64,000 nucleotides of DNA, from positions 1-64,000 of the forward strand of contig JBNGDI010000017.1 in assembly GCA_049975425.1 (NCBI GenBank), in the 5' to 3' direction. Below, piece by piece: positions 1 through 7,624 of the stretch; position 1 is the stretch's first letter; the number at the start of each line of letters is the position of its first letter. The stretch is from HyVt-105 sp049975425 (GTDB lineage: Bacteria > Bacteroidota > Bacteroidia > Bacteroidales > VadinHA17). The translations under genes and the position numbers were made by a program. The notes below the pieces were generated by a model. The model saw only the letters and a list, made by a program, of their open reading frames with translations. It had not been told where the DNA came from and did no database searches.

Positions 1-231
1 CAGAAGCCGGCTCAATCCTTGCACATGATCGTAGTGTGTATGAGTTAGCACGATGTGCCTGATTTGTTCCAGGCGGATCCCTTTTTCGGGAAGCTTTTTT
101 TCAAGGAACTGTACCTTGTGCACTTTCCCCGGGTCCACCAGCAGGGCTTCGCCGGAGGAAACGATCAGGTAGGAATTGCAGGAACCTTCCCTGAAAATAT
201 GCAGGGTATGGTCTGTTTCGGTTATCTGCAT
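1..231 (-). CDS. Metallo-beta-lactamase-fold hydrolase (N-terminal part, cut by window edge)
   Basis: The 77 visible residues are the N-terminus of an MBL-fold metal hydrolase. A short beta-strand lead (MQITETDHTLHIF) and the segment EALLVDPG are followed by the metal-binding motif THTHYDH (HxHxDH). The ATG at 231 lies about 17 bases downstream of a good -7 box. It follows the CarH-like gene on the same strand after a 118-base gap and may share its transcript. The fold is clear, but with the C-terminal half missing the substrate (glyoxalase II-like, RNase-like or other) cannot be assigned. Confidence 0.8.
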   Translation of the reverse strand, partial: MQITETDHTLHIFREGSCNSYLIVSSGEALLVDPGKVHKVQFLEKKLPEKGIRLEQIRHIVLTHTHYDHVQGLSRLL

Positions 232-247
232 AATGTTGTTCTCTAAC

Positions 248-255
248 CAAAGTTA
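248..255 (-). promoter_or_regulatory. -7 box for the MBL-fold gene
   Basis: On the minus strand this reads TAACTTTG, a full match to the Bacteroidota TAnnTTTG box. It lies about 17 bases before the ATG at 231. No clear -33 TTTG is seen. It suggests the MBL gene can be transcribed independently of the upstream regulator. Confidence 0.5.
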
Positions 256-349
256 AAAAATTAAATGGGATACCGGAAATGCCCGGATTTGGAGCATTTC
301 TTTCCCGCTCTGCGGTAACACGAATATCAAGCGGAAGGAGCCGGGGAGG

Positions 350-1243
350 TCAGTATTCCGAGGCCAGGGCCTCGATTCTGGAGATAAGATCAGCCGGACA
401 GGTGAATTTTTCAATGAAGGAGGGAATCTCTTCCTCGTGTTCCCGGGCAAAAAGGCCGGTTACAAAGATTTTTTTTCCGGGGAAGGTGGCATGCAGCTTT
501 TCAAGGTAATTTTTGATGGAGAAATCGGGCAAGGCAGTGGTGAAAGAGGTGATCAGTCCGTAAAAATCCCTTATGCTGATCACTTCTTCCAGGTCGGAGA
601 AGGGTACAGACTGTCCCAGATAAATCACATGGTGCCCGTGTTTTTTCAGAATATAGTGGAAGAACAGCAATCCCATTTCGTGCAGTTCTCCTTCGGGAAG
701 GAACAGGAGAAAACGCCGGGCACCCGGTTTGCGGGGCGAATCCTGGCTGTCGATAGCCACCAGCAGCTTCTGCCGGATCAGGTTGGAAGCAAAGTGTTCC
801 TGGGCCGGACTGACGGTTCCCACCTGCCATAGGATACCGATACGGAGGAAGAAGGGATAGATTACTTTGAGCACTGTTTTTTCAAAACCCAGTTGCATAA
901 TCACCCTGGAAAGGGTTTTTTCGAAGCGATCATCGTCGAATTCGACCACGGAAACAATGAGTTGCTCAATCTGGCTTTCGTGGTCGCTGGTTGTACGGGC
1001 AATATGCATCACCTGTTCGGAAATCTGGTCATCGTTCATTTCGGCAATATGTGAGATCTTCATTCCGTGCCGGTTCAGGATGGAAACGTTCAGGATCCTT
1101 TTCAGATCATCGTCGCAGTAGTAGCGGATATTGGTTCCGGTTCGGCGGGGCTTTACAATGCTGTACCGTTTTTCCCACATCCGGATGGTATGGGCTTTGA
1201 TTCCTGAAAGTTTTTCCAGATCCCTTATCGAATAAAAAGCCAT
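350..1243 (-). CDS. carH: MerR-type regulator with B12-binding domain, CarH/LitR photoreceptor family
   Basis: The protein has 297 residues. Residues 1-70 are a MerR winged helix (IRDLEKLSGIKAHTIRMWEKRY), about 85-165 a helical B12-cap domain, and 175-297 a Rossmann B12-binding domain. W139-x9-E149-H150 matches the Wx9EH signature of adenosylcobalamin light sensors. E186-L-H188-E-M-G191 is the ExHxxG motif whose histidine is the lower cobalt ligand. In known CarH proteins, dark tetramers repress photoprotective genes and light breaks the Co-C bond and releases DNA. Residue 140, next to the Trp, is Gln; Thermus CarH has His132 there. The divergent neighbour is a photolyase, which fits light control. 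The family is clear; light sensing is inferred. Confidence 0.85.
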   Translation of the reverse strand: MAFYSIRDLEKLSGIKAHTIRMWEKRYSIVKPRRTGTNIRYYCDDDLKRILNVSILNRHGMKISHIAEMNDDQISEQVMHIARTTSDHESQIEQLIVSVVEFDDDRFEKTLSRVIMQLGFEKTVLKVIYPFFLRIGILWQVGTVSPAQEHFASNLIRQKLLVAIDSQDSPRKPGARRFLLFLPEGELHEMGLLFFHYILKKHGHHVIYLGQSVPFSDLEEVISIRDFYGLITSFTTALPDFSIKNYLEKLHATFPGKKIFVTGLFAREHEEEIPSFIEKFTCPADLISRIEALASEY

Positions 1244-1257
1244 GTAGATAAATGATA

Positions 1258-1272
1258 TTATATCCTATATAA
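1258..1272. promoter_or_regulatory. Inverted repeat between carH and photolyase, candidate operator
   Basis: TTATAT-cct-ATATAA is a perfect 6-bp inverted repeat with a 3-base spacer. It sits 15 bases upstream of the carH start in the 91-base divergent gap. MerR-family proteins bind dyads within promoters, so this could be an autoregulatory site. AT-rich dyads also arise by chance, so confidence is low. Confidence 0.3.
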
Positions 1273-1334
1273 CCCTTTTTTTACGAAATTGTTTATCTTA
1301 CAGTCCATTCCATTTCCCTCTTTTGCACCGCTCC

Positions 1335-2654
1335 ATGGAACAACTTCCCGCAATAAATATATTCTGGTTCAGGCGTGACCTTCGCCTGTTCGATAATCAC
1401 GGTTTGTTCCTTGCCCTGAAGGAGGCCGGGAATATCCTGCCCCTTTTCATTTTCGATACGAATATACTGAAACGGCTCGACAATCACCGCGATGCCCGTG
1501 TGGAATTCATTCACCGGGAAGTGGAGCAAATGAAAAACGAGCTGGAATGCAGGGGGTCGACCCTGCTGGTGCGCTACGGGGATCCGGAGGTAATATTTCG
1601 CGAATTGCTCGGTACGTACCGGATAAGAGCCCTTTTTTTCAACCGTGATTACGAACCTTATGCCCGGAAACGTGATGAAAGAATCAGCTTATTTCTGAAA
1701 GGGAAGGGAGTGCAGGTGAGGACGTTTAAAGACCAGGTGATTTTTGAACCCGGAGAAATCCTGAAAACGGATGGGAAGCCCTATGTGGTGTATACCCCTT
1801 ATATGAAGAAATGGGTGGAACGCCTGGCGGAGACAGGAACCGGAAATTATCCTTCCGAAAAGTACCTGAAAAGTCTTGCCTTCCATAGGCCGTCGCGGAT
1901 GCCTTCCCTTCGTGAAATGGGGTTCAAGGCAGTTAGCGGCGATTTTCCTTCCCGTGAACCCGGCGAATCATTGATCAGGCAGTATCATTTATACAGGGAT
2001 TATCCTGCCATGGAGGGCACCAGTCGCCTAAGCATCCATTTCAGGTTCGGTACGGTGAGCATCAGGCAGTGGGTGGAACGGGCTGCAGCCTGGAACGGGA
2101 AGTTTCTGGAAGAACTGATCTGGAGAGAATTCTACAAGATGATTCTGTGGCATTTCCCCGGGGTGGTGGATCATGCTTTCCGTCAGGAATACGATATGAT
2201 TCCCTGGCGGAATGATGAAAGGGAATTTGATGCCTGGTGCCGGGGGGCTACCGGTTATCCGCTGGTGGATGCGGGAATGCGCCAGCTTCTGGCCACGGGT
2301 TATATGCACAACCGGGTTAGAATGATCACGGCCGGTTTTCTTGCAAAACTTTTGCTGATCGACTGGAGGTGGGGGGAAGCCTGGTTTGCCGGTCATTTGC
2401 TGGATTATGAGCTTTCGTCGAATAACGGAGGGTGGCAATGGGCGGCCGGGAGTGGTTGCGATGCTGCCCCCTGGTTCAGGATATTCAACCCGTTTCTGCA
2501 ACAGAAGAAATTTGACCCCGGGAATGAGTATGTAAAAAAATGGATCCCAGAAATCGGCACAGAAATCTACCCCGGGCCACTTGTCGATTATCGGGAAGCA
2601 CGGGAAAGAGCTGTTCAGACATACCGGCAGACCCTGTCGGAGAGGAAGGGTTAG
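1335..2654 (+). CDS. phrB: Deoxyribodipyrimidine photo-lyase (FAD photolyase/cryptochrome family)
   Basis: This protein repairs UV-induced pyrimidine dimers using blue light. It has 439 residues, within the family range. The N-terminus (INIFWFRRDLRLFDN) is the start of the antenna-binding alpha/beta domain. The C-terminal half carries the FAD-binding core: EGTSRLSIHFRFG, then ELIWREFY, then the block GYMHNRVRMI and ELSSNNGGWQWAAGSG. The ATG at 1335 is chosen over an upstream in-frame TTG at 1323 because it begins directly before the conserved fold. It is divergent from the CarH-like regulator, which probably controls it. It ends 16 bases from the convergent kdsB. A cryptochrome role cannot be excluded by eye. 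Confidence 0.93.
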   Translation: MEQLPAINIFWFRRDLRLFDNHGLFLALKEAGNILPLFIFDTNILKRLDNHRDARVEFIHREVEQMKNELECRGSTLLVRYGDPEVIFRELLGTYRIRALFFNRDYEPYARKRDERISLFLKGKGVQVRTFKDQVIFEPGEILKTDGKPYVVYTPYMKKWVERLAETGTGNYPSEKYLKSLAFHRPSRMPSLREMGFKAVSGDFPSREPGESLIRQYHLYRDYPAMEGTSRLSIHFRFGTVSIRQWVERAAAWNGKFLEELIWREFYKMILWHFPGVVDHAFRQEYDMIPWRNDEREFDAWCRGATGYPLVDAGMRQLLATGYMHNRVRMITAGFLAKLLLIDWRWGEAWFAGHLLDYELSSNNGGWQWAAGSGCDAAPWFRIFNPFLQQKKFDPGNEYVKKWIPEIGTEIYPGPLVDYREARERAVQTYRQTLSERKG

Positions 2655-2670
2655 ATACAGAACCGGTTTA

Positions 2671-3435
2671 TCAGGAAAAACCTTCTTTCAGCAACCTTTC
2701 CAGGTCTTCCGGGGTATCTACCGGCCTGTTCAGGAAACGGGTGAGTCCCACCCGGATGCTGTATCCGTTTTCCAGCCAGCGGAGCTGTTCCAGCGATTCG
2801 GCCAGTTCAAGGGGAGACGGACTGAGTTTGCTGATCTCCCTGAGGACGCCGGCTTCGAAAGCATACATTCCCACGTGCAGGAGAAACATATGTTTTTTCG
2901 GCCAATTTTGGCGTGACTGGTTGCATACGTAGGGTATGGGTGAACGGCTGAAGTACATGGCCAGATGCTGTGGGTTAATCACCACCTTGGGCAGGTTGCG
3001 GTCGGAAATTTCTTCCATATTATCGGCTTTTCGGGCAAGGGTGGCTATCTGTGTTCCCTCCTGTATAAAACAATCGAGAATTTCCCTTATCTGACCCGGC
3101 TGAATGAAAGGCTCATCGCCCTGGATATTTACCACGGTTTCGAAACGTTCGCTGGTTTGTTTTTCAATCAGTTCCAGTGCCTCTGCACACCGGTCGGTGC
3201 CGCTCGGGTGGGAAGCGGATGTCTGGCATACCCTTCCGCCGAATTTTTCCACTTCTCCGGCAATCCGTTCATCATCGGTAGCTACCCATAGCCGGTCGAG
3301 CACTTCTGCTGCCTGTTCATATACCCTTCTGATCATGGTCTTGCCCCGGATCATGGCCAGGGGTTTGCCCGGGAAACGGGTGGATGCATACCGGGCGGGG
3401 ATGATCCCCAGTACATTTTTCTGCAGGTGTTTCAT
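2671..3435 (-). CDS. kdsB: 3-deoxy-manno-octulosonate cytidylyltransferase
   Basis: KdsB activates Kdo with CTP to CMP-Kdo for the inner core of lipopolysaccharide, in the cytoplasm. The 254 residues match the usual length of about 250. The N-terminal nucleotide-binding motif IPARYASTRFPGKPL is diagnostic, followed by VATDD and the NIQGDEP metal/nucleotide motif. The ATG at 3435 is preferred because 12 extra upstream residues would precede the normal family start. The gene is convergent with the photolyase and divergent from the sigma-54 activator. It shows that the organism makes a Kdo-containing outer membrane. Confidence 0.95.
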   Translation of the reverse strand: MKHLQKNVLGIIPARYASTRFPGKPLAMIRGKTMIRRVYEQAAEVLDRLWVATDDERIAGEVEKFGGRVCQTSASHPSGTDRCAEALELIEKQTSERFETVVNIQGDEPFIQPGQIREILDCFIQEGTQIATLARKADNMEEISDRNLPKVVINPQHLAMYFSRSPIPYVCNQSRQNWPKKHMFLLHVGMYAFEAGVLREISKLSPSPLELAESLEQLRWLENGYSIRVGLTRFLNRPVDTPEDLERLLKEGFS

Positions 3436-3566
3436 GACAACTTTTCTTTCTGCAAGATAGAAATAAATCATCAGCAGACACAGTTCCCCGGACTGAAAAA
3501 CTGCAGGATTTTTCAGGAGAAGCCGTAATAGATATGCGGGGACTTCCGAGCTTGATTGAAAAGTGT

Positions 3567-3574
3567 TACCTTTG
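3567..3574 (+). promoter_or_regulatory. -7 box for the sigma-54 activator gene, with adjacent dyad
   Basis: TACCTTTG fits TAnnTTTG. Three bases downstream, 3577-3591 is a perfect dyad, ATGTCA-aaa-TGACAT, covering the expected transcription start. The dyad could be an operator or a 5' UTR hairpin. No sigma-54 (GG-N10-GC) promoter was seen here. Confidence 0.45.
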
Positions 3575-3617
3575 CAATGTCAAAATGACATGATTTTATT
3601 AACCAGGGAATCCATTC

Positions 3618-4847
3618 ATGGATCTGCAGAAAGTCAAGCAAAGGTTCGGTATTATCGGTAATTACATCGGTCTGAACCGGGCCATGGAACATGCCATTAT
3701 GGTGGCTCCTACCGACCTGTCGGTTCTCATCACGGGGGAGAGCGGTACCGGGAAAGAGTTTTTCCCCAAAATCATCCACCAGTACAGTGCCCGGAAACAC
3801 GGCCCTTATATTGCCGTGAACTGCGGAGCTATTCCGGAGGGAACTATCGATTCCGAACTGTTCGGACATGAAAAGGGGTCGTTCACCGGAGCTACCGATA
3901 CACGGAAGGGATATTTCGATGTTGCCAACGGGGGAACCATCTTTCTGGATGAGGTGGCCGACCTTCCTCTGTTTACCCAGGTGAGGCTTCTGAGGGTGCT
4001 GGAAACGGGTGAATTTCTGAAGGTGGGATCGTCTAAGGTGGAAAAAACCAATGTGCGGGTGATTGCAGCCACCAATGTAGATATTCCCAAAGCCATTATG
4101 GAAGGTAAATTCAGGGAAGATCTGTATTACCGGTTGAATACGGTGCCCATCCATATTCCTTCGCTTCGCGACAGGGGGGATGATATTTTACTGCTTTTCA
4201 GGAAATTTGCCAGTGATTTTGCCGAAAAGTACCGCATGCCTCCCATCACCCTCACTGACGAGGCACGCAATATCTTACTGACATACAACTGGCCGGGGAA
4301 CATCCGCCAGCTGAAAAATATCACCGAACAAATGTCGGTTATTGAACAGGACCGGCTGATCGATGCCGACAAGCTCAAACGCTACCTGCCCGATTACCAG
4401 GGAGAAAAATTACCGGCCCTGGTACACCATACCATCGACCAGAAAACCTTTAACTCGGAACGGGAGATCCTGTACAAGATACTGTTTGATCTGAAGAACG
4501 ACATGAACGACATGAAAAAGCTGGTGCTGGATCTGATGCAGAAAGGAGGTGACAGGGAAAGAATCAGCGAGCAGAATGCCCGGTATATCCAGCGTTTGTA
4601 TGATGAGGTGGAGCCGGAGGAAGAAACTCCGGTTCCTTCGCCTGTGGAATACCGCCGCGGCGTGCAGGATCCTATTGAAGATACCGAAGAAATTGTGGAA
4701 GAATCCCTGTCGCTGGCCGACAAGGAAAAGGAACTGATCAGTAAAGCCCTGGAAAAGCACCAGGGGAAAAGAAAACATGCTGCAAAGGAACTGGGGATTT
4801 CGGAACGGACCCTTTACCGGAAGATCAAGGAATACGATATACATTGA
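3618..4847 (+). CDS. Sigma-54-dependent transcriptional activator without a sensor domain
   Basis: The 409-residue protein is an enhancer-binding AAA+ activator that opens sigma-54 RNA polymerase promoters by ATP hydrolysis. Walker A is GESGTGKE (40-47). The sigma-54 contact loop is GSFTGA (87-92), a conservative variant of GAFTGA. Walker B is GGTIFLDE (105-112). The C-terminus (about 385-409) is a Fis-type helix-turn-helix. There is no receiver, PAS or GAF domain; the ATPase starts near residue 15, as in PspF. A charged, probably coiled-coil segment lies near 280-345. It heads the co-oriented run lptE-TPR-like-secG, so an envelope link is plausible. Targets are unknown. Confidence 0.93.
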   Translation: MDLQKVKQRFGIIGNYIGLNRAMEHAIMVAPTDLSVLITGESGTGKEFFPKIIHQYSARKHGPYIAVNCGAIPEGTIDSELFGHEKGSFTGATDTRKGYFDVANGGTIFLDEVADLPLFTQVRLLRVLETGEFLKVGSSKVEKTNVRVIAATNVDIPKAIMEGKFREDLYYRLNTVPIHIPSLRDRGDDILLLFRKFASDFAEKYRMPPITLTDEARNILLTYNWPGNIRQLKNITEQMSVIEQDRLIDADKLKRYLPDYQGEKLPALVHHTIDQKTFNSEREILYKILFDLKNDMNDMKKLVLDLMQKGGDRERISEQNARYIQRLYDEVEPEEETPVPSPVEYRRGVQDPIEDTEEIVEESLSLADKEKELISKALEKHQGKRKHAAKELGISERTLYRKIKEYDIH

Positions 4848-4880
4848 AATACGTATCTTTGTTTAAAGAGGCTTTACCCT

Positions 4881-5393
4881 TTGAGTAAACATTTCAGCAT
4901 ATGGATCATGGCACTGGCCGGGATTGTTTCCGGCAACGGGTGCACTGTGAAATATTCCTTTACAGGAGCCACCATTGCACCTGAGGTGAAATCCATTTCC
5001 GTGCAGTATTTTCCGAACCGGGCGGCCACCGTTCTGCCCAATCTGGCCCAGGATTTTACCGATGCCCTGATGGATCGCTGCAAGGCACAGACCAGCCTTA
5101 CTTTTACCAACGATATGGGCGATGTGAATTTCGAAGGCGAGATCACCGATTATAAAATTGAACCGGTGGCTATTACCGGCAATGAAATGGCTGCCATGAA
5201 CAGGCTGAGCATATCGGTGAGGGTAAAATTCACCAACCTGGTGGAACCCGAATGGGATTTTGAAACCACTTTTACCCGGTATGCGGAGTATGAAAGCACC
5301 ATGGATCCCACCCAGGCGCAGGACGAATATACCCCACGGATCATTGATCAGCTCACGGAAGATATATTTAACAGGGCATTTGTTAACTGGTAA
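4881..5393 (+). CDS. lptE: LptE-family LPS-assembly lipoprotein
   Basis: LptE plugs the LptD barrel that places LPS in the outer leaflet. The 170-residue protein has a short hydrophobic N-terminus ending in a cysteine (GNGC, near residue 21) that fits a lipoprotein signal, although the lipobox is not canonical. The segment VKYSFTGATIAPEVKSISVQYF and the middle part resemble Bacteroidota LptE proteins. No in-frame ATG is found between the preceding stop and the signal peptide, so TTG at 4881 is the best start. It begins 33 bases after the activator and 7 bases before the next gene. The family call rests on sequence feel and context. Confidence 0.75.
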   Translation: MSKHFSIWIMALAGIVSGNGCTVKYSFTGATIAPEVKSISVQYFPNRAATVLPNLAQDFTDALMDRCKAQTSLTFTNDMGDVNFEGEITDYKIEPVAITGNEMAAMNRLSISVRVKFTNLVEPEWDFETTFTRYAEYESTMDPTQAQDEYTPRIIDQLTEDIFNRAFVNW

Positions 5394-5400
5394 TTGCTTT

Positions 5401-6672
5401 ATGAACAGGGACCAATTTCTGAAATACGTACGCAGGCCCGGGGACCTCAACCAGGAGTCACTGAACGATATTCAGGAACTACTGTCGGAGTTTCCCTATT
5501 TTCAGACAGGTCACCTGTTGTTTCTGAAAAATCTGCACAATGTAAAAAGTATCCGTTTTGAAAACCAGCTGAAAGTTTCATCGGTTTTCGCCCATGACCG
5601 GAGCGTATTGTATACTTTGCTGCATGCACCCTGGGGCAAAGTGATCCCCGTAAGACCTGTCGGGGAGGAGCCTGTGGCGGAAGAAACACCAGGGCCCCTG
5701 GTTCATCCGGCCGACATACCGGAAAAGGAAATGACGGGAGAAAAAGATGAGAAAGATCAGGAAGGACTGCAGGAAGAAGAACAGAGGGAAGAAGCAGAAA
5801 TAAAGGCGGAAGCAGATTCCGGAACACCTGTTCCTGCCGGTGCGGAGGCTACAGCTGCAGAAGGAGAACCTGTAAAAGATGAAAAGGGACCCGGAAGTGT
5901 GGCCGACCGCATCATGAAACAGGTGGAAGAAGCCAGGAAAAGAAGGGAAAATGGTATTCATAACGGGGAAGAAGGAGAACCGGAGGAGCGATCCGGACCG
6001 CTTAGTGAAGAAGAACGGCAGGGGGAAAGGGATCTGTTTGTTCTCACCGATGAAGCGGCTGAGGCTTCTGGCTGTGAAAAACCGGAAGAAACCACCGGCC
6101 TCAGTCCGGCTACGGGGGAAATTCTGGAGATTGATGAACGTGAGGAAGAGACCCGGGCGGGTGAACCGGAAATAAAAGAAAAAGAAGAAAAAAGAACAGC
6201 TTCCTCCCTTAAGCAGGAGCCACAGGATTCAACCTCAACTGAAAAAAAAACTCAAAACAAAAACGGGCCGGAAACAAGCGTAAAAAGTAGCAGTCATTCC
6301 TTTTCCCAATGGCTCGATATGTTGTCAGGCGAACCGGCCGATTCCTCCTCCGGGCAAGAAGAGAAGAAAGAACAAAGCGAACCCCCCGTCAGGCACCAGC
6401 ATGATCTGATTGACCGGTTCCTGGAAAAAAACCCGAGGATTGTACCCAGGGATGAGAAAGCAGACGAAGCAGAGGATATTTCCAGGGACAGTGTGGAGGA
6501 AAGCGAGGGATTGTTCACCGATACCCTGGCACAGATCTATGTGCGTCAGGGATACTATTCAAAGGCCATTTTTGCCTATGAAAAATTAAGTTTGAAATAT
6601 CCGGAAAAAAGTAGTTATTTTGCCTCGCAAATTCAAAAGATTCAGGAGCTCATCAAGCAAAAAACCAAATAA
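5401..6672 (+). CDS. Acidic, low-complexity protein with C-terminal TPR-like segment
   Basis: The 423-residue protein has a structured N-terminus (MNRDQFLKYVRRPGDLN, about 1-90). A long charged middle (about 90-340) is dominated by Glu, Lys, Pro, Ser and Thr. The C-terminus (about 365-423) reads as a TPR helix pair (TLAQIYVRQGYYSKAIFAYEKL). No signal peptide or membrane segment is visible. An upstream in-frame start lies inside lptE; the ATG at 5401, 7 bases after lptE, fits the conserved beginning. It sits between lptE and secG, stopping 2 bases before secG. I do not know its function; the TPR suggests a protein-interaction role. Confidence 0.8.
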   Translation: MNRDQFLKYVRRPGDLNQESLNDIQELLSEFPYFQTGHLLFLKNLHNVKSIRFENQLKVSSVFAHDRSVLYTLLHAPWGKVIPVRPVGEEPVAEETPGPLVHPADIPEKEMTGEKDEKDQEGLQEEEQREEAEIKAEADSGTPVPAGAEATAAEGEPVKDEKGPGSVADRIMKQVEEARKRRENGIHNGEEGEPEERSGPLSEEERQGERDLFVLTDEAAEASGCEKPEETTGLSPATGEILEIDEREEETRAGEPEIKEKEEKRTASSLKQEPQDSTSTEKKTQNKNGPETSVKSSSHSFSQWLDMLSGEPADSSSGQEEKKEQSEPPVRHQHDLIDRFLEKNPRIVPRDEKADEAEDISRDSVEESEGLFTDTLAQIYVRQGYYSKAIFAYEKLSLKYPEKSSYFASQIQKIQELIKQKTK

Positions 6673-6674
6673 TT

Positions 6675-7028
6675 ATGTATACACTGATTTCCGTACTGAT
6701 CGTGATTGTCTGTGTTCTGCTGATCATGATCGTTCTGGTACAGAATTCCAAAGGTGGCGGTCTGGCATCGAATTTCCAGGCTTCCAACCAGGTGATGGGA
6801 GTAAGAAAAACAGCCGACTTTCTTGAGAAATCCACCTGGACGCTGGCTGTAGCCCTGCTGGTTTTCAGTCTGCTGGCCAGTATGACCATCCCCAGGAACC
6901 AGGAAGGCATGAATGAATCGCGCATTCAGCAACAGATAGAGAATACCGTGGATCCTGGAGGAATTCCGAATTTTCCCACAACGGTTCCAGAAAGTCAGCC
7001 GGCCCAGGAAGCGCCGCCCGAAGAATAA
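6675..7028 (+). CDS. secG: Preprotein translocase subunit SecG
   Basis: SecG is a small inner-membrane partner of SecYE that helps move unfolded proteins across the membrane. The 117 residues have the typical two membrane helices (about 3-20 and 55-72). Between them lies the conserved cytoplasmic loop VLVQNSKGGGLAS. The C-terminal tail after residue 80 is polar, Pro/Glu/Gln-rich and variable. It starts 2 bases after the upstream gene, so it is translated from the same message, and is followed by a strong intrinsic terminator. Confidence 0.95.
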   Translation: MYTLISVLIVIVCVLLIMIVLVQNSKGGGLASNFQASNQVMGVRKTADFLEKSTWTLAVALLVFSLLASMTIPRNQEGMNESRIQQQIENTVDPGGIPNFPTTVPESQPAQEAPPEE

Positions 7029-7052
7029 AACAACATTATCCACGAATTCGGT

Positions 7053-7091
7053 ACGTGTCAGTCTGTCATTTTGGCTGACACGTTTTTTTTT
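7053..7091 (+). terminator. Intrinsic terminator after secG
   Basis: A perfect 9-bp stem (ACGTGTCAG / CTGACACGT) encloses a 13-base loop and runs into a 9-T tract. It closes the sigma-54-activator-to-secG transcript and isolates groES-groEL. Confidence 0.85.
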
Positions 7092-7300
7092 GTTCCACCC
7101 GCGCACAAAAATGATGTAAACAACAGAATATCAATCAATAATATAAAGATCTCCTGTTTCCTTCCGGAAAAATGGCTGGTGGTGCCGGGTCAATTCTGCC
7201 TACATTACAGCCAGCGATCCACGCTTTTCCCTTTGGCACAGAATATGAAGAAAGCAACACGAATTTGTACCATGTTTAACCTAAAAAAACGAATTGTGAT

Positions 7301-7579
7301 ATGGCAGACCTTAAGATCAAACCATTGGCCGACCGGGTGGTAATCGAACCCCAGGAGGCTGAGACCAAAACAGCCAGTGGGATTTATATCCCTGATTCCG
7401 CCAAGGAGAAACCACAGCGCGGGAAAATTCTTGCTGTCGGACCCGGAAACAAGGATGAAAAAATGGAAGTAAAGGCGGGGGATATGGTTCTTTACGGCAA
7501 GTATTCCGGAACCGAGATCAATATCGACGGGAAAGACCTGCTTATCATGCGTCAGTCGGATATTCTGGCCATTATCTGA
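7301..7579 (+). CDS. groES: Co-chaperonin GroES
   Basis: GroES caps the GroEL chamber during ATP-driven folding. The 92-residue protein has the family N-terminus KIKPLADRVVIEP, the mobile loop (AETKTASGIYIP) and the C-terminal strand of a standard Cpn10. It is followed by groEL after 45 bases, the usual operon. The 272-base upstream gap contains the secG terminator and then a presumed promoter region. I see no CIRCE element (the HrcA site) in it. Confidence 0.97.
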   Translation: MADLKIKPLADRVVIEPQEAETKTASGIYIPDSAKEKPQRGKILAVGPGNKDEKMEVKAGDMVLYGKYSGTEINIDGKDLLIMRQSDILAII

Positions 7580-7624
7580 GCAAACAAATTATCATAATGT
7601 ATAATCAAAAAAAAAGAACGTAAG

